DNA from: an uncultured Saprospirales bacterium
GTDB taxonomy: Bacteria; Bacteroidota; Bacteroidia; Chitinophagales; Saprospiraceae
DNA: 46,291 nt
Assembly (NCBI GenBank): GCA_937926355.1
Contig: CALAZP010000215.1
Location: forward strand, 1-46,291
Direction of reading: 5' to 3'
Shown in pieces: positions 8,218 to 17,387 of the stretch (its first letter is position 1; every line of letters begins with the position of its first letter). The notes beneath the pieces are model-generated. The model was not told where the DNA came from and made no database searches. It was given only the letters and a program-made list of their open reading frames with translations. Both the position numbers and the translations under genes were made by a program.

Positions 8218-9088
8218 TCGACTTTGGTGGATCGGGTTGGTCCTAATAGGGGGGGCGTTATTCATTGGTTTGAAGATAAATAAGACTGCTGGATTAAGAA
8301 ATTTGGATTGGACAGAAACTTATCAAGTGGAACGAAAGATTCCGTATGGTATGTATTTGTTATTGAAGCAGTTAAGAAATAGTTATAATGAGGTGGTTCT
8401 ATCTGATGGTATTCCTGAGGCGGAAGATTTTGGGGATGTTTACCTATATGTCAATCGATATTTTCAACCGGATTCTATTAGCACTCAAAGATTAATCAAC
8501 TATATAAAAGATGGAGGCCAAGCTTTGATTGCAGCAGAATACGTTGGCACCGAGCTTATGGATAGTTTGCTACAGGTTGGTAAACAAGAGTTAAGATTTT
8601 ATTTTGATATACAGATGGATACTACCGTATATGTTGGAGAGGATATTCCAATTAAATATTGGGAGGAAGGACGCATAGAACCTAGGGGATTTGTATCCTT
8701 TAGATCTTCTGAAAGTTTGAATGTTATAGATCAAAACCAAGATGGATCTCCAGTATTCGTAAAGTTTGCCTTGGGGCAAGGGGAGGTTTGGGTCCATACC
8801 ATTCCATTGGCTTTTACCAATGTACAATTATTGGAGGAGAGAGTCTTTGATTATATAGAATGGGTCTTTCAATTTTTAGATTCTGGGAATTTGATATGGG
8901 ATATAAAAAACAAAAGTGGTGGACTAGCTGGTGAGGGTAATAAATTAATAGAGAAAACGATTGTTGGTAATCAACCTTTAAGATTTATTTTAAGGCAAAA
9001 GAGTTTAGCAACGGCTTTTTATTTAGGTGTAATTACAGCAATATTATATTTAATAGTTGGATGGAGGATAAGGGAAAAAATTTATTGA
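8207..9088 (+). CDS. DUF4350-type membrane protein, short form
   Basis: A 293-residue protein with an N-terminal membrane helix (about 7-25), an extracytoplasmic domain and a C-terminal helix (about 270-288). The TYQVERKIPYGMYLL segment and the following strand pattern (DVYLYVNRYF, GGQALIAAEYVG) match the DUF4350 domain found in SpoIIM-MoxR-DUF58 clusters. It ends twelve residues after the last helix, whereas I recall relatives carrying a further cytoplasmic tail of roughly 100 residues. It overlaps the previous gene by 11 bases and precedes moxR by ten, so translation is coupled. Its function is unknown; it probably forms a membrane complex with the neighbouring proteins. Confidence 0.75.
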   Translation: MKTSRLWWIGLVLIGGALFIGLKINKTAGLRNLDWTETYQVERKIPYGMYLLLKQLRNSYNEVVLSDGIPEAEDFGDVYLYVNRYFQPDSISTQRLINYIKDGGQALIAAEYVGTELMDSLLQVGKQELRFYFDIQMDTTVYVGEDIPIKYWEEGRIEPRGFVSFRSSESLNVIDQNQDGSPVFVKFALGQGEVWVHTIPLAFTNVQLLEERVFDYIEWVFQFLDSGNLIWDIKNKSGGLAGEGNKLIEKTIVGNQPLRFILRQKSLATAFYLGVITAILYLIVGWRIREKIY

Positions 9089-9098
9089 ACACGATTAT

Positions 9099-10046
9099 AT
9101 GGAAGTTACAATAGAGGGCGTATCAAAAAAAATAATGGATAGTATATCATCTGTTATGGTTGGGCAACAGGAGGCCCTTAAATTGATGATAGGTGCTTTT
9201 TTAGCAGGAGGCCATCTTTTAGTAGAAGGAGTACCTGGAATAGCCAAAACTTTAATGGCGAGACTACTAGCTAGTTCGGTAGACGTGGATTTTTCTAGAA
9301 TCCAATTTACTCCAGATTTATTACCAGGTGATGTTTTAGGGAGTAATATTTATAGGGCTAATAGTGGGCAGTTTGAATTTATTAAAGGGCCGGTATTTAC
9401 TAATATTTTACTAGCAGATGAGATCAATAGAGCGCCGGCAAAAACACAGTCAGCCTTATTTGAGGTAATGGAGGAACAACAGGTAACTATCGATGGGTTC
9501 ACTTACAAATTGCCCACTCCTTTTATGGTAGTAGCTACTCAAAATCCTATAGAGTTGGAGGGAACCTATCCTTTACCAGAAGCTCAATTGGACCGGTTTA
9601 TGATTAAAATTAATATGGGGTTTCCAAGTAGAGCAGAGGAGATTGAAATTCTTCATAAGTTTAAGTCTGATTTTGGCAGAATCAATGAAAAAGATTTGAA
9701 ACCAGTAGTTTCTCAAACCGAAATTTTATCGACTCATGCTTTGGTACAGGCCATTTTTATTAAAGATGAGTTAATCCATTATTTAGCTGATTTGACTATG
9801 GCTACTAGAAAACATGAAGGATTAATTCTAGGGGCATCACCAAGAGCTACATTATCCATATTAAAAATGTCTAAAGCAATGGCAGGTCTTTCCGGTAGAG
9901 AATATGTAATTCCTGAGGATTTAATAGATGTTTTAAAGCCAGCATTATTACATCGTTTGATAATAGATCCGGAAAAAGCTATTGCAGGTCAAAATGTTGA
10001 TACAATATTAACAGAGATTATAGATTCAGTCCCCATACCGAGATAA
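9099..10046 (+). CDS. MoxR-family AAA+ ATPase
   Basis: A 315-residue MoxR ATPase of usual length. Walker A is GVPGIAKT at 44-51; Walker B with the MoxR signature LLADEINRAPAKTQ begins at 104 (D107, E108); ATQNPIELEGTYPLPEAQLDRF contains sensor 1 and the arginine finger region; the C-terminal lid has GASPRATL as sensor 2. MoxR proteins act as chaperone-like remodelling ATPases together with vWA or DUF58 partners, and the DUF58 gene follows after five bases. It is cytoplasmic and is probably recruited to the membrane by the SpoIIM/DUF4350 proteins encoded upstream. Confidence 0.93.
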   Translation: MEVTIEGVSKKIMDSISSVMVGQQEALKLMIGAFLAGGHLLVEGVPGIAKTLMARLLASSVDVDFSRIQFTPDLLPGDVLGSNIYRANSGQFEFIKGPVFTNILLADEINRAPAKTQSALFEVMEEQQVTIDGFTYKLPTPFMVVATQNPIELEGTYPLPEAQLDRFMIKINMGFPSRAEEIEILHKFKSDFGRINEKDLKPVVSQTEILSTHALVQAIFIKDELIHYLADLTMATRKHEGLILGASPRATLSILKMSKAMAGLSGREYVIPEDLIDVLKPALLHRLIIDPEKAIAGQNVDTILTEIIDSVPIPR

Positions 10047-10051
10047 CACTT

Positions 10052-11227
10052 ATGCGCCGTATTTCATTCTATTGGTTAGGAGGTTTGATTGTTTGTTTTG
10101 GGCTTAGTTATGGATGGCCAGAGCTTTATGACTATGGGATTTTTGGCTTATTTATGCTATTGGTTGCATTGGGATATAATGTATATAGAATTTCTATAGC
10201 CAAATATAAGATAGAACTAGTTATCAAGACACCTCCAATTTTTACCCTTGGTGATCCCAACACCATAACTATTACTCTAAAAAATACTGGGTTAGAAGGG
10301 GTTAACTTGGAGCCAATTATTTTTGAAGCTTACAACAGGGAGCGGGTAATTTTTCAACATGAATTATTTCACCACCATTTATTTTTAAAATCTGGAGAAA
10401 CAATAGATTTTTCTTTTCCATTCCAACCCAAAACCAGGGGGTTTCTGATGATTAATCCCTTGGAAGTTACCTATTTTATACCTCCATATTTATTACGCAA
10501 AAGTTTAAAATTAGGTACTTCTCAGACCATAAAGGTATATCCCTCTATTCTTCAAATGAAGCATTTCAAAATGCTATTTACCGCCAATTTGAAGCAAATA
10601 GGTCGGAGCATGGCATTAAAAAAGGTTCACGATGGGTTTAGTTATGAGTTAGAGCAAATTCTTCCATATAATACTGGTGATGATACTAGAAAAATAAATT
10701 GGCGGGTTAGTGGAAGAAAGGCGGAACTTATGGTTAATAAGTATCAATCTGATAGAATAAGGGATGTTTATATAATTTTAGACTCCACTAGGCCCATGTT
10801 GCAAGAGGGGGTAGGGTCTATGTCTATTTTTGAATATGCGATTAATATGACTTTAATGTTGGCCAATATTATTTTGCAAAAAGGAGATAGATGTGGATTG
10901 ATCGTAGTTGGAAAACAAACCGAAATTAAAGTTGCATTAGGAGGAGGTCAGAAGCAATTAAAGCGAATTTTGGAGTCTTTATACCAATTAGTTCCAACTG
11001 ATAATGAAGGAGATTTTTTTAAAATTGAGCGTTTGGTTGGAAGGAAGTATATCCTTTTGGTATGTTCTCATGAAGAGCAATTAACAGGGATTTATTTGCC
11101 CGTTTTTAAAAGGTTGTTTAAGTTATTTTCTACTATACCTGTTTGGTTATCAGAACGTTCTCCCCAAAATTTTAAAGCTTTAGGTTTACAAGCAGGAAGG
11201 GATTATTTATCTAAAAGGACCCGTTAG
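10052..11227 (+). CDS. DUF58 protein (MoxR partner)
   Basis: A 391-residue protein with two N-terminal membrane helices (about 5-45), a beta-rich segment, and the DUF58 core: LPYNTGDDTRKINWRVSGR near 205-223, then a vWA-like fold opening with VYIILDSTRPM. The first MIDAS position is present as DSTRPM, which departs from DxSxS, so metal binding is uncertain. DUF58 proteins pair with MoxR ATPases and are linked to envelope stress or cell-wall functions in several phyla. The gene ends the plus-strand operon; its TAG stop shares bases with the stop of the converging OmpA gene. Confidence 0.9.
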   Translation: MRRISFYWLGGLIVCFGLSYGWPELYDYGIFGLFMLLVALGYNVYRISIAKYKIELVIKTPPIFTLGDPNTITITLKNTGLEGVNLEPIIFEAYNRERVIFQHELFHHHLFLKSGETIDFSFPFQPKTRGFLMINPLEVTYFIPPYLLRKSLKLGTSQTIKVYPSILQMKHFKMLFTANLKQIGRSMALKKVHDGFSYELEQILPYNTGDDTRKINWRVSGRKAELMVNKYQSDRIRDVYIILDSTRPMLQEGVGSMSIFEYAINMTLMLANIILQKGDRCGLIVVGKQTEIKVALGGGQKQLKRILESLYQLVPTDNEGDFFKIERLVGRKYILLVCSHEEQLTGIYLPVFKRLFKLFSTIPVWLSERSPQNFKALGLQAGRDYLSKRTR

Positions 11228-13182
11228 TCAATACTGATTACTTGGAAGGAAGTGCGTCTATTTTTAGCTCTATTTTCTTCTGTGTCATTGGCTAAAATAG
11301 GTTGAGATTCGCCGAATCCTTTGAAGTCAAGTCTGGAGGGTTCGATGCCGCTATTTACCAGATATTGATAAACAGAAAACGCTCTTTTTTCCGATAGGAG
11401 TAAGTTATCCTCAGGACTGCCTACGTCATCTGTATGGCCATTAATTCTAATTTTTAACCTTGGATTATTTTGAAGCAATACAACCAGTCTTTGAAGTTCT
11501 ATTGAAGATTCTGGATTCAACTGGGAAGTACCTGAACTGAAGAATATGTTTTTTAAAATTATTTCATTTTCATTATTGGATTCAACGAATTTGATAGGTT
11601 TTAATAGCACGGTCATTTCAAAAATACTGTCTTTTGAAGCCCCTGATTGTAAGGCGAAATTTTCGGAGTAGAAAAAATAGCCTTCTAATTCTATTTGTAA
11701 ACTATAATCATTTTCGATAGGTAGGCAGATTAAGAATGTGCCATCATTTGGATCAGAAGAAAAGAACGATTGAGCGTTAATTGGTGATGAGGAGCTCGCA
11801 TCTAAGTTGGATAGATTAGTAAGTGTAGCCTGGACTTTTAGAGGTTTGAGGGTTTCTTCGTTTAGCACGGTACATTTTACATAAGTAGCTTTATTGGGCC
11901 GAGTGGACAGGGGCATTTCAAAAGTATAAAGATCTGCTTTTCCTGTCATATCAGTATCATAATAACCTCTAGTGCCATCTAGGGAAACAAATAGGGCGCC
12001 CTCATTGGCTTTTGAATTTATAGGATATCCTAAATTTTGGGGTTTTGACCAATTTCCATTTTGGTCTTTTTGGGATTTAAAGAGGTCAAATCCACCTAAT
12101 CCAAGATGACCTTTAGACATGAAATAGAGCGTCTGATTATCGGGGTGGAAAAATGGAGCTTGATCATCTTCAGGGGTGTTTATGGTGCTATCTAATACTA
12201 CTGGTATGGTCCAGTCGCCTACTTTATTTTTTTTGCTGTACCAAATATCGGCCCCTCCATTTCCTCCAGATCTATTACTAGCAAAAAATAAAAGATTTCC
12301 ATTATCAGCTAAACAGGGTTGACTTTCCCACGATCCACTATTGATGTGAGGACCCATATTGGAAGGTGTTGTCCAGCTTTGGCCATTATAAAAGGATATA
12401 TAGAGATCGCAGCTGCCTAATCCATCTGGCCTATTACAGGCTGTGAATACAATAGTTTTTCCATCAGGGGCAATGGATTGTGCACCTTCATTGTCTTTTG
12501 TATTAATATTAGGAATAGGCTGCCCTGCACTCCAGCTATCATTTTGAAGCGTGCTGAACCATAAATCTTCTTGACCTTGATTTCGACAAGTATAAATTAA
12601 TAATTGGCCATCCGCTGAAAGGGTTGGCAAATATTCCATTAAGTGTTCTGTATTAATAGCTCCTTTAAGAGGTTGGGGCAAAAATGGAATTGGATGGTTA
12701 ATCAAATCGTATTGAAACTTAAATAGATCCAATTTTTGTCGTGCTCGTTTTGCCCAAATGCTAGATTCGTTTTTGATGGCGACAAAATCATTTAAATAGG
12801 TAATTGCTTTTTGAAAATCATCAACTTGACTGTAACTCATTCCCAACTGATACAGGATAAAGTCATCAAAATCACGATCTAATTGGAGGCCTTTTTCATA
12901 GTAATCTATTGCCTTTTCAAATGCCCCTTCGTCGTAATGAATAGCCGCTTTAAGAAATAACGCTTCTATAAAAGTAGGCTCTTTAGAAATGAGTTGTTCA
13001 AGGATTTTTAAAGCTGCTGACCGCTGTCCTTCATAGGCTAGATTTTTTGCAAGTTGGTATTGTTTGACTAACCTAGGCTTAGCTGTTTTAGTTGTTACTA
13101 TTTCTTGAGCAGTTTGAGAAAATATGGGGATTACAAATACAGTTCCTAAAACTAACAGGATCAGCCTAATTCTGTAAAGCAT
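11224..13182 (-). CDS. OmpA-family protein with TPR and PD40 propeller
   Basis: A 652-residue envelope protein: signal peptide (1-22, ending IPIFSQ), TPR repeats (about 30-165, e.g. AIDYYEKGLQLD), a WD40-like PD40 propeller (about 190-430, with repeated GGxDLWxS and SPDGKTI elements), a short carboxypeptidase-regulatory-like domain, and a C-terminal OmpA peptidoglycan-binding domain (about 540-650). The OmpA core keeps the key residues: INGHTDDVGS with its aspartate and LSEKRA with its arginine. This order resembles PorE/SprE-type envelope proteins linked with type IX secretion. It follows the TPR gene after three bases. Its 3' end overlaps the DUF58 stop codon. Confidence 0.88.
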   Translation of the reverse strand: MLYRIRLILLVLGTVFVIPIFSQTAQEIVTTKTAKPRLVKQYQLAKNLAYEGQRSAALKILEQLISKEPTFIEALFLKAAIHYDEGAFEKAIDYYEKGLQLDRDFDDFILYQLGMSYSQVDDFQKAITYLNDFVAIKNESSIWAKRARQKLDLFKFQYDLINHPIPFLPQPLKGAINTEHLMEYLPTLSADGQLLIYTCRNQGQEDLWFSTLQNDSWSAGQPIPNINTKDNEGAQSIAPDGKTIVFTACNRPDGLGSCDLYISFYNGQSWTTPSNMGPHINSGSWESQPCLADNGNLLFFASNRSGGNGGADIWYSKKNKVGDWTIPVVLDSTINTPEDDQAPFFHPDNQTLYFMSKGHLGLGGFDLFKSQKDQNGNWSKPQNLGYPINSKANEGALFVSLDGTRGYYDTDMTGKADLYTFEMPLSTRPNKATYVKCTVLNEETLKPLKVQATLTNLSNLDASSSSPINAQSFFSSDPNDGTFLICLPIENDYSLQIELEGYFFYSENFALQSGASKDSIFEMTVLLKPIKFVESNNENEIILKNIFFSSGTSQLNPESSIELQRLVVLLQNNPRLKIRINGHTDDVGSPEDNLLLSEKRAFSVYQYLVNSGIEPSRLDFKGFGESQPILANDTEENRAKNRRTSFQVISID

Positions 13183-13185
13183 TTT

Positions 13186-14157
13186 CTATTTAACAACAGA
13201 ATCTTCTAAGGTTGAGTTTTTACCAGCCTTTTCCATGGCTTTTGTTTTGAGTGGGAGGATCTCGGGAACTGGAATTTGGTTATTATTTTTGATAAATAGA
13301 ATTGCTTTATCAAACATTTCTATGGCATCTAAATAGTTCCCTAGATTGAGCAGGGCTTTACCGTAATCAAAAAACGCTTTAGCAATGTATTCAAAATTAG
13401 GGTTGGTTTTTTCAAAATTTCGGGAGGTGAATAGTTTAAGTTCTTTAATTGCTAAGTCGAATTGATTCAAAGCATTATACGATTCAGCTTTTAACCTTCG
13501 GGCCTGCCAATACACTGGTTGATGTGGGATAGAATTTTTTATCGCATTATCTAAATAAGGCAGGGCTTCTTCATAATGATTTTGTGTGAGTTTAACGATA
13601 GCTGCTCCAACATGAGGGTCAGGGTTAGCAGGATGCAGGGTGATACTTTTATTGAAGTCGTACAAAGCATCTTCTATATTACCCAATTTGTAATTGACAT
13701 AGCCCCTTCTTTCGTAGGCAAGAGCGTGTTTAGCATATTTTTCAATAGCGGCATTAAAGGCATCTCTAGCTTTATTTTCCATCCCAGGTTTAGATGCCAA
13801 AGCCCTTCCTTTTAAGTAAGATTGAACAGCAATTTTATCACCTTTGGGTTCAATATGCTTGTGTTTAAGAATTTTTCCTTGTTCAACCATCCACAAGTCT
13901 ATTGCACCAGCTACGGAAAATTGAGTAATATATTCAAGTAAATTTACAGTATTAAGCCAGGTTTTTTCTCCGGATTGACCAATAAAACGGGGAATTGAAA
14001 TAGAAAAGCTACTTTCATCCATAACCTCTTCCAGCTTGAAGACAATATCCCCCTTAAAGTAATTCTCCACCCTTTGGACATACATATTCAAAACCTTTTC
14101 AAAGGTTCGCTGATTACCAAATTCCAATCTTCCCGAAATTATGGTTTTATGGTTCAT
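13186..14157 (-). CDS. TPR-repeat protein
   Basis: A 323-residue protein from the ATG at 14157 (the frame extends 13 codons further without good signals). The N-terminal 100 residues have no obvious domain; they read like an alpha/beta sensor or adaptor fold (IISGRLEFGNQRTFEKV). From about residue 115 to 300 there are five to six tetratricopeptide units, such as AYERRGYVNYKLGNIEDALY and AKAFFDYGKALLNLGNYLDA. No signal peptide is seen, so it is likely cytoplasmic, acting in protein-protein contacts. A well-matched promoter lies about 100 bases upstream, making it the first gene of a two-gene unit with the downstream OmpA-TPR gene. Confidence 0.8.
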   Translation of the reverse strand: MNHKTIISGRLEFGNQRTFEKVLNMYVQRVENYFKGDIVFKLEEVMDESSFSISIPRFIGQSGEKTWLNTVNLLEYITQFSVAGAIDLWMVEQGKILKHKHIEPKGDKIAVQSYLKGRALASKPGMENKARDAFNAAIEKYAKHALAYERRGYVNYKLGNIEDALYDFNKSITLHPANPDPHVGAAIVKLTQNHYEEALPYLDNAIKNSIPHQPVYWQARRLKAESYNALNQFDLAIKELKLFTSRNFEKTNPNFEYIAKAFFDYGKALLNLGNYLDAIEMFDKAILFIKNNNQIPVPEILPLKTKAMEKAGKNSTLEDSVVK

Positions 14158-14258
14158 TGTTTTCTCTATTTGTGCAGTATAAAAAATAGGTGACACTTCC
14201 CTGAAAGTGGCAATTATATATGGTCTAATTAATATTTAAATTGAGAAATCGAAGCATT

Positions 14259-14289
14259 CAAAAATAAGATTTTAACTTTGATTTAACAA
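14259..14289 (-). promoter_or_regulatory. Strong Bacteroidota-type promoter upstream of the TPR gene
   Basis: On the minus strand TTG (14289-14287, preceded by TTT) is followed by exactly 20 bases and then TATTTTTG (14266-14259), a full match to the TTTG / TAnnTTTG pattern of this phylum. Transcription would start near 14254, giving a leader of roughly 95 bases before the ATG at 14157. The leader contains a weak 5-bp hairpin (CACTT ... AAGTG). The rest of the 207-base gap (14158-14364) is AT-rich with no other feature. Confidence 0.65.
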
Positions 14290-14364
14290 AAATGTTGACT
14301 TTAATTAACAAAGCCAGAGTTTAGTTTGAAGAGAAAACCCCCAAAAAAATTTTTGATTCAGCAC

Positions 14365-16407
14365 CTATTTTTGGAAAACTAATCCTTTGGAACTGTATTG
14401 ATAGGGAATACTTTCTTGAAGCTTTGTGATAATTACTTCTACCCTTTGGTTGTAAAGGTGTCCTGTATCGTCACAATTTACCCCATTTTTGCAGTGATTC
14501 CTTGGTTGAGCTTCTCCTTTTGCAGTGGTAGTTATTCTATAGGAAGGGATTCCTAATTGTTCTAGTTGCCTTTTAGCAGATTGTGCTCTATTTTCGGACA
14601 ATTGGAGATTAAAAATTTCTTGTCCTCTAGTATCTGTATGAAATTTCATCTCCACTTCCATAGTTGGGTATTGGAGCATTAAATAGCCTAATTCTTTAAA
14701 TTCACGTCCATCTCCAATCCTAATTGGAGATTTGTTAAAATCATAAGAGATGTCCTCTAAGATTAAAATACTACCCGTTCTAATTCCAGGAGCATTGGAA
14801 AAGTTACCATTATTTGCGCTCAAACGAAGCGTTCCTTCCATAGGAGACGGGTTAGAAATTGCCGTGGTGGAGATGGATGAAAGACCTGTATTATGTCCTG
14901 GTTTTTCTCCTATTAGGGTGTATTGAGAATTAGGGTCAAGACAAAAAGTAAAGAGACCAGCCTGATCAGAGTATTGCAAAGTAGAGTTCCCCGTATTTTC
15001 ATTTCTTAGAATGATTTCTGTGAAGGATAGTGCTCTTCCAGTGGTTTCAGATATTGTTTTTCCAACGTAGGGAATACATTGGGTTGGTTCTAAAAAAACG
15101 TATAGGGGTTCTGGTTTGAGATCATTTGTATTAACGGTAACTTCTTTGGTTTCAAACCCAGGTTTACTAATGTGAAGTAAAAATTTTTTATTGGCTTCAA
15201 GATCCAAGGTTATCACTCCATTATTGGAAGTCAGGTAATCAGGGGGCGGTAAGTCTTCTGGCTGCTTTGGTGAGAGCTTCAGGGTTAAGACGCCCGGTAA
15301 ACTAGGGTTTGGGACCCAGTCGGCCTGGTAAAGGTCATCCAGGTCTTTATTTTCTTTATCTGTTATATCAAAAACTCGAATAGCCGCACCTACCGCCTTT
15401 TTGCCGAAGGCGTCATCTGCAACCCTAACAATAATTCTTCTAAGTTCGGGTACTTCCACTCCTTGTATTCCTAGCGGTGCTTCAAATCTATAAATATCAT
15501 CTTTCCCCTTTCCTCTTGTCCTACTAGAGGCAAAAAAACCGGCATTACTTTCGCTATTGAGGTAAAAGGTTACGTCATCTTGTTCAGAATTAAAGGGTAT
15601 TCCGAGATTGGCGATGGCGCCCCATTTTGGACCAGATAAATCGATCATAAAAAGATCAAATCCTCCTAATCCTCTGTGTCCATCCGAAGAAAAAAAAAGC
15701 ATTCCACTTTCGTGAAAAAAGGGAAAGACTTCATTGTCTGGGGTATTTACTTCAGGTCCTAAATTTATGGGTTTGGACCACTGATCATCTTTTTTTTCAA
15801 TTAAGAAGAGATCAAAGCCCCCCATACCACCTGGCATATTAGATGCAAAAATCATTTTGTTTCCATCGGGAGTCAGGGTGGGATGCATACAGGAATAGTC
15901 TTTACCGTTAAAAGGCAATGGCTGTTGATTGGTCCAGGTCTCTCGATTTCTAGTGGCTTCAAATATATTTAAAACTTTTCGGCCCGTTAGACTACTAACT
16001 TCTGAGCTATTTCTGGTGTAGTATATTTTATTTTCATCTCTGGAAAAAGCTACTGCGTTTTCGTGAAATTGAGATTTTAACTGGATAGAAAAAAGATTGG
16101 GCTCTAAGGGTTGTTGGTTGGCGTCTAGTTCGCTAAACCAAAGTTCAAAGAAAGTTTCTCCTGTCTGAGTATCCTGAGGCCCTGATTTTCTTCTAGAGGT
16201 CACGAAGACTAGTCCGTTTCTATATTTTACAGGAGCAAAGTCATAACCATCAGAGTTTAAATTTCTTGCATTTTGAATGCTTACTTCTTTTTGAATGGTG
16301 GGGTTTTTTAGTTTTTTTTGGGCGTGTATGTAGGAAATATTAAAGCCTCCAAAAAGGTAAACTATTACGGTAATAAAGGAAATTTTAGAAAGTGTTAACT
16401 GGGTCAT
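14365..16407 (-). CDS. OmpA-family PD40 envelope protein, T9SS-associated
   Basis: A 680-residue secreted or lipid-anchored envelope protein: signal peptide (1-29, ending YIHAQ), PD40 propeller (about 45-310; repeated GGFDLF and NLGxxxN elements), one or two carboxypeptidase-regulatory-like beta domains (about 320-540), and an OmpA domain (about 555-670) with HTDTRG and LSENRAQSAKRQL, so both peptidoglycan-contact residues are kept. A CKNGVNCDD insertion in the OmpA domain could form a disulfide. It is the third gene of an operon with the giant cargo and PorP/SprF (9-base gap), a trio seen often in Bacteroidota, where the OmpA protein is thought to anchor the PorP-like ring to peptidoglycan. 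Confidence 0.9.
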   Translation of the reverse strand: MTQLTLSKISFITVIVYLFGGFNISYIHAQKKLKNPTIQKEVSIQNARNLNSDGYDFAPVKYRNGLVFVTSRRKSGPQDTQTGETFFELWFSELDANQQPLEPNLFSIQLKSQFHENAVAFSRDENKIYYTRNSSEVSSLTGRKVLNIFEATRNRETWTNQQPLPFNGKDYSCMHPTLTPDGNKMIFASNMPGGMGGFDLFLIEKKDDQWSKPINLGPEVNTPDNEVFPFFHESGMLFFSSDGHRGLGGFDLFMIDLSGPKWGAIANLGIPFNSEQDDVTFYLNSESNAGFFASSRTRGKGKDDIYRFEAPLGIQGVEVPELRRIIVRVADDAFGKKAVGAAIRVFDITDKENKDLDDLYQADWVPNPSLPGVLTLKLSPKQPEDLPPPDYLTSNNGVITLDLEANKKFLLHISKPGFETKEVTVNTNDLKPEPLYVFLEPTQCIPYVGKTISETTGRALSFTEIILRNENTGNSTLQYSDQAGLFTFCLDPNSQYTLIGEKPGHNTGLSSISTTAISNPSPMEGTLRLSANNGNFSNAPGIRTGSILILEDISYDFNKSPIRIGDGREFKELGYLMLQYPTMEVEMKFHTDTRGQEIFNLQLSENRAQSAKRQLEQLGIPSYRITTTAKGEAQPRNHCKNGVNCDDTGHLYNQRVEVIITKLQESIPYQYSSKGLVFQK

Positions 16408-16416
16408 AAACCTATG

Positions 16417-17385
16417 TTAATATGCATTAAAAATTCTTCCATTTTCCACATTCTCCAAATTATTACCGACAGATGCTCCACCAAAAGATAATCTAAGGGC
16501 GATTTCAATGGTTCCATCGCTATAATTTTTCAACTCCGAGAGGGTGGAATCCCAAGCAATTCCTATTAAAATATTTTTAGTAATCCGAGTGGCTCCCATT
16601 ATGGAAAGAGATTCTCCAATTCCAGATACATTCGAACCACCTGTGCGGAGAGAAACCCCAACACTGAGGTGTTCTAAAAGGCCAAGTAGGATATTAAAAT
16701 CTGCATCAATAGGACTATTCTGTGTTATTTTTAGGAGAATTTGAGGTTGGATTTTCAAGCCTGGAACGGGTTGAAAGGACATTCCTGCCATTCCGTAAAA
16801 GTGTTGAACCTCTCTGGAGATAATGAGGTCATCTGACCCATGATCAATATTGATATTAAGCAGGCGTGGACTAGAAATTCCAAAATAGAACGACTGGGAA
16901 TCATAGTAAATCCCCATACCAAAATTTGGAGCTAATTTGCTACTAACCCCACCCGGAATGGCCCCATCCATTTCAATTGGAGTAGTGGCAATGGCATTTT
17001 GGAAATTAACCTTAAACTGTCTTAGAGAACCTTGAATACCTATACCCAAAATCCCCCGTGCAAAGGGTATCCTGTAGGCATATATTCCTTCAATAGTTAA
17101 TTTTTCAGAGAGACCAATACTTTGTCTCATAATTGTTCCGCCCAAGCCTACCCGGGTATTGGCAAGAAGGGTATTGACAGTTATTAGTTGAGACTGTGGA
17201 GCACCCTCCAGGCCAATCCATTGATTTCTAATTATGGAGGTAAGGCACAATCCTCCGTCACTACCTGCATATCCAGGATTATATCCAGGACGATTGAACA
17301 TATATTGCGTAAACTGCTCTTCTTGTTGTGCCACTAAAAGAAGAGGGCAACTCAACAGCACATATATAGTCCATATTTTTTTCAT
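16417..17385 (-). CDS. PorP/SprF-family type IX secretion membrane protein
   Basis: A 322-residue outer membrane beta-barrel protein with a signal peptide (1-19, LLLVAQ) and the family start QFTQYMFNRPGYNPGYAGS, followed by LTSIIRNQWIGLEGAPQSQ. This is the PorP/SprF family; SprF is needed for the surface localisation of the type B CTD adhesin SprB in Flavobacterium. The gene lies two bases after the stop codon of a type B CTD cargo, the usual arrangement for a dedicated secretion and attachment partner. The C-terminal strand ends before a short polar tail. Complete. Confidence 0.95.
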   Translation of the reverse strand: MKKIWTIYVLLSCPLLLVAQQEEQFTQYMFNRPGYNPGYAGSDGGLCLTSIIRNQWIGLEGAPQSQLITVNTLLANTRVGLGGTIMRQSIGLSEKLTIEGIYAYRIPFARGILGIGIQGSLRQFKVNFQNAIATTPIEMDGAIPGGVSSKLAPNFGMGIYYDSQSFYFGISSPRLLNINIDHGSDDLIISREVQHFYGMAGMSFQPVPGLKIQPQILLKITQNSPIDADFNILLGLLEHLSVGVSLRTGGSNVSGIGESLSIMGATRITKNILIGIAWDSTLSELKNYSDGTIEIALRLSFGGASVGNNLENVENGRIFNAY

Positions 17386-17387
17386 CG

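Noticed and set aside
14339..14355. CCCCC followed by A-run/T-run palindrome as a terminator for the OmpA-PD40 operon
   Set aside because: The symmetrical part is only A/T (CAAAAATT...TTTTTG), with no GC stem and a two-base loop, so it would not act as an intrinsic terminator.
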